Positions 61,295-64,000 of a stretch of DNA of 64,000 bases are shown here, in pieces. The position numbers were made by a program, and so were the translations under genes. Each line of letters begins with the position of its first letter. The first letter of the stretch is position 1. This stretch comes from Chloroflexota bacterium (GTDB lineage: Bacteria > Chloroflexota > Anaerolineae > Aggregatilineales > Phototrophicaceae). A model generated the notes under the pieces. That model saw only the letters and a program-made list of their open reading frames with translations. It made no database searches and had not been told where the DNA came from. The stretch covers positions 1-64,000 of the forward strand of contig WTGF01000014.1 of assembly GCA_011525385.1 (NCBI GenBank), given 5' to 3'.

Positions 61295-64000
61295 CTAATC
61301 GTAGCGCAGGACATTCATGACACGTTCTTTAACGGCGACCCGGGCGCTGAGGAAGGTGGCGAGCCAGCCGATCAAGACGGCGGCGATCACCAGGGCGACG
61401 GCGGCGGCGCGCGCGTCCGCGGGCAGGGGGATAGCAACTCCCCAAGCGCTTGACAGCAATGAAATCAGCAGCCCGCTCAATCCGATGCCGATGACGGCGC
61501 TCAACAAGCCCACAAGGCTGGTTTCTATCAACATAATTTGCAGGACCCGCCTCGATTTCAGCCCAATGGCTTTGAGGATGCCGATCTGGCGGCGGCGCTC
61601 AAGCGTTGCCAGGGCGACTGTATTCGCCATGATAACGGCGGCGGCGAAGAGCGACAGCAAGGCCACGACAGTTGGAATGGCGGCGAATTGATCGATCAAG
61701 CGACCGATGAGGCCGTCGATGAACTGCACGTCGATGGCGAAGGCGAAAATGACGGAGGACAATTCCGCCAAAGCGCGATTAAGCTCGTCATCGGACACTT
61801 GATAGCTATACAATTTGAATGCCGGCCTCAGAGCGTCCGGGACGACTTGCGGGGGCAGCAAAGCCCCGGAATCCGAATCGTTGAAGAAACCCGAGCTTGA
61901 AATGAGACCCACTATTTCCAGTTCCAGGGCAGTCTCATCCAGGTCGACGGTGATGCGGTCGCCGACTTCGACATCCAGCAAATCCGCCATGGCAAGGGGG
62001 AGGACGACTATGGGCTGGCCACGGTCCGCAAGCGTGAGCATACGTCCCGATTGGATGGTGCCTTGTCCCTGGTAAATGTCGGGTTTGTCCGAGTCCCAGA
62101 CACTCAATTGCAAGTCATTGTCTTGGTTCACTGCCTGGCCCTCGACGGCGGTCACGGTACTTTCATAATTTGCGATGGTCGTTTGGTACTGGAAATTAAT
62201 CTCCTCCAGCGCATTCTCGAGCGAGCTTTCGACCATTGACGCTGGCAGACCTGGAAAAGGGAAAACCAGCACGTTGCCGCCGAAACTTCGGCTCAACTGA
62301 ATATTGAGCAGCTCGCGAGTGCCCTCGCCGACAAAGGCGATGCTGCTCAGGGCCAGCATGCCGGCGCTCAATGCCAGCAATGTGGTGGCGGTTCGCAGGC
62401 GGTTGGTGCTCATATTTCTCAAAGCCAGCCGCAATGTCACCAGGCCGAAGGAGGGGAATTTGCCGATCAGCAGCACAATGAGCCAGAGGACGGCAATCAA
62501 GAGACCAAAGGCGACAAAGGCGCCCGCCACACCGAGCACTCCCGCCAGGTAAGGCGATGGCAGGACGAAGTCTGGCCTTTGTGGCGGACGCGCGCTGTCC
62601 GGGCGGTCGGCCAATGGCGAGAAAGTCCGATCCGGCTCCGGCTCCGCCAGGTTAGCGGCGGTCAATTCAAATGACGGACGCACGATATGCCCAACAATCA
62701 GACCGAGACTAACCGTCACGAATACCAGCAAGGCGATAGTCTGCAAGACGCCGAGCGCAACCAGGTGGTTTTCGTTGGGACGAAGGATGATGCTGGGGCG
62801 GACGCGCAACGCCGTCAAGATCGGCGCTATAGAGAATATGGCCGTCACGACCATACCCAAGACGAATCCGAAAAGCAGCGCCTCCGGGTATACGCGCCAA
62901 ATCAATGGCTGTCGCAAGGCGACCGAGCCATACTCGTTGACAACAAGACTAAGCCCAATGCCGATAACGATACCGAGGGTACTGCCGATTAGCCCGAGCA
63001 TCAAGCCTTCCGTCAGGAACAAAATCGCAATCTGGCGCGCGCGCAAACCAAAGGTCTTCACCGCGGCGATCTCGTTGGTCCGGCGTCGCACCAGAACCAG
63101 CATAGTGTTCATAATTCCGACGCCTCCGATCAGCAATGCGCCCAGCCCCATCACGACCACGAAATCGCTCAGGTACTGCGAGATATCCCGGTAGCGTTCC
63201 AGCAAGTCGAAGGTGGTGTTTATGCGCGCATCGGGCGCAATTTCCTCGACTTCCAGGATGAAAGTTTCCATCAGGTCAATATCGACGTCTTGAGGAAAGA
63301 GCACGCCGATCCGGTTGGGCGAAATATCGTCATTGATCACTTGGGCGGCGTTTTCCAAATCGAAATAGGCGAAGCCAAAAAAGGCGTTCAAAAAGTTGCT
63401 GACGCTGCTCTCTTCCGCGGTAGAGACGATGCCTCGCACGGTATAAAGCTCTTGCGTGCCGCTTACGCGAACCGTGTCGCCGACGCTGATCCCGCTTTGC
63501 TGCGCCAGATTTTCGCTGATGACGACGTCGTTCCCGCCGCTGAACAAGCTCCCCAGCGGCGCATCGGGCGGGTCGAGCGCCAGAATCGTATGCGTTGGCG
63601 GATAGCTCCCCGGTTCGATGAAAAAGCTGCCGATGAAACTGGGACGTCCGAACCCCTGCTGATCGGCCTTGCCAAGCTGCATATTGCGCCCGCTCATGAA
63701 GGCAGTGGTCTTCGCGCCCGCGTCCTGGGCCCAATCGAGAAGCTCGTTCAGCCGGGAAGGCGAGAAGGCATCCGGATCGTTGCTGCCGAAGGCGCTAAAC
63801 CAGCCGTCGTTGCGGATGAGCATATCGCCCTTGGTTTCGACGCGCATGTTGTTAATCAGCGTGTCGCCAATCGCCAAGCCGAGCGAGCGCAAGGCGACGA
63901 CGGTCGCTACGCCCGCGGTAATGCACAGGATCGCCAGCATAGTCCAGCGACCGCCACGCTGGATATTGCGCAGCGCGTATACCAGATAGAATCTGAGTCG
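61295..64000 (-). CDS. FtsX-type ABC transporter permease, partial at window edge
   Basis: An open frame of at least 901 codons that continues past the right edge; the upstream end in-frame encodes LRFYLVYALRNIQRGGRWT before the first in-window ATG (63940), which shows the real start is outside. It has two FtsX-like permease modules with large outer domains (TPR-less, MacB-like periplasmic parts), about 8-10 helices, for example MLVLVRRRTNEIAAVKTFGLRARQI and TLERRRQIGILKAIGLKSRR, the family's loop sequences. Such proteins export peptides or lipoproteins with an ABC partner. The ATPase is not in the window. Confidence 0.87.
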   Translation of the reverse strand, partial: RLRFYLVYALRNIQRGGRWTMLAILCITAGVATVVALRSLGLAIGDTLINNMRVETKGDMLIRNDGWFSAFGSNDPDAFSPSRLNELLDWAQDAGAKTTAFMSGRNMQLGKADQQGFGRPSFIGSFFIEPGSYPPTHTILALDPPDAPLGSLFSGGNDVVISENLAQQSGISVGDTVRVSGTQELYTVRGIVSTAEESSVSNFLNAFFGFAYFDLENAAQVINDDISPNRIGVLFPQDVDIDLMETFILEVEEIAPDARINTTFDLLERYRDISQYLSDFVVVMGLGALLIGGVGIMNTMLVLVRRRTNEIAAVKTFGLRARQIAILFLTEGLMLGLIGSTLGIVIGIGLSLVVNEYGSVALRQPLIWRVYPEALLFGFVLGMVVTAIFSIAPILTALRVRPSIILRPNENHLVALGVLQTIALLVFVTVSLGLIVGHIVRPSFELTAANLAEPEPDRTFSPLADRPDSARPPQRPDFVLPSPYLAGVLGVAGAFVAFGLLIAVLWLIVLLIGKFPSFGLVTLRLALRNMSTNRLRTATTLLALSAGMLALSSIAFVGEGTRELLNIQLSRSFGGNVLVFPFPGLPASMVESSLENALEEINFQYQTTIANYESTVTAVEGQAVNQDNDLQLSVWDSDKPDIYQGQGTIQSGRMLTLADRGQPIVVLPLAMADLLDVEVGDRITVDLDETALELEIVGLISSSGFFNDSDSGALLPPQVVPDALRPAFKLYSYQVSDDELNRALAELSSVIFAFAIDVQFIDGLIGRLIDQFAAIPTVVALLSLFAAAVIMANTVALATLERRRQIGILKAIGLKSRRVLQIMLIETSLVGLLSAVIGIGLSGLLISLLSSAWGVAIPLPADARAAAVALVIAAVLIGWLATFLSARVAVKERVMNVLRYD

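Noticed and set aside
1..64000. CRISPR arrays, rRNA operons, phage modules or transposases
   Set aside because: No regularly spaced identical repeats, no ribosomal RNA core sequences and no integrase or transposase motifs were found on reading both strands.

Overview
The window is about 64 kb of moderately GC-rich bacterial chromosome with no rRNA, tRNA, CRISPR array, phage structural genes or transposase that I could find. The gene set points to Chloroflexota (Anaerolineae/Caldilinea-like), which is inference: twin Flp-type pilins with a GQGLVEYALI core, several secreted or anchored TPR, SH3b and LysM proteins with Thr/Pro linkers, a TrpB2-type tryptophan synthase, a DUF3566-like membrane protein, a MocR regulator, and several oxidoreductases, a PhyH dioxygenase and a sulfatase of the kind seen in marine or host-associated members.

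Layout. 0.2-9.2 kb: DUF559 protein, a three-gene sugar-type ABC importer (ATPase and two permeases, no binding protein), OsmC, two tandem Nudix hydrolases, a DAO-type flavoenzyme, a TfoX-like protein, an SMP-30 lactonase, a HEAT-like protein and a YCII protein. 9.3-20.1 kb: GNAT, Fic, a CPx-type metal ATPase with a good promoter, TPR proteins, a third Nudix and an FkbM methyltransferase. 20.1-20.8 kb: a compact array of three tiny paralogous genes ending in an HLxVPY motif. 21-30 kb: MocR regulator, a repeat-rich spacer, an SH3b protein, a methyltransferase broken by two in-frame TGA codons, a BMP-family binding protein, a pair of tiny membrane proteins, a secreted propeller-like protein and a RelE/ParE-type toxin-antitoxin pair.

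30.5-37.2 kb: a divergent cluster of an Asp/Glu racemase, a SolA/MSOX-like oxidase and four paralogous two-domain SnoaL/NTF2-like proteins, with a perfect 16-bp LacI-type palindrome between the two arms. I consider this the best candidate for an uncharacterised metabolic system. 37.5-44.9 kb: RmlC-like epimerase, S9 peptidase, a glycosyltransferase with a tiny upstream membrane gene, methyltransferase, sulfatase, PhyH dioxygenase and a small membrane protein. 44.9-53.7 kb: metH, two 400-aa MFS paralogues, a remnant of the metH 5' end and a BstYI/BglII-like restriction-modification operon. The arrangement is best read as a segmental duplication (metH start + MFS) whose second copy decayed and received the R-M operon. 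53.7-64 kb: DM13 and TPR envelope proteins, TrpB2, a LysM lipoprotein, an M42 peptidase, two Flp pilins and a large FtsX-type ABC permease that runs off the right edge.

Intergenic DNA carries several dispersed repeat families (G-rich palindromes, a roughly 55-bp element with a CGCCGGTTACGCGCCGAG core, ACCGAGGACA-type repeats, a 161-bp tandem repeat). All family names rest on motif recognition by eye; no database search was run.
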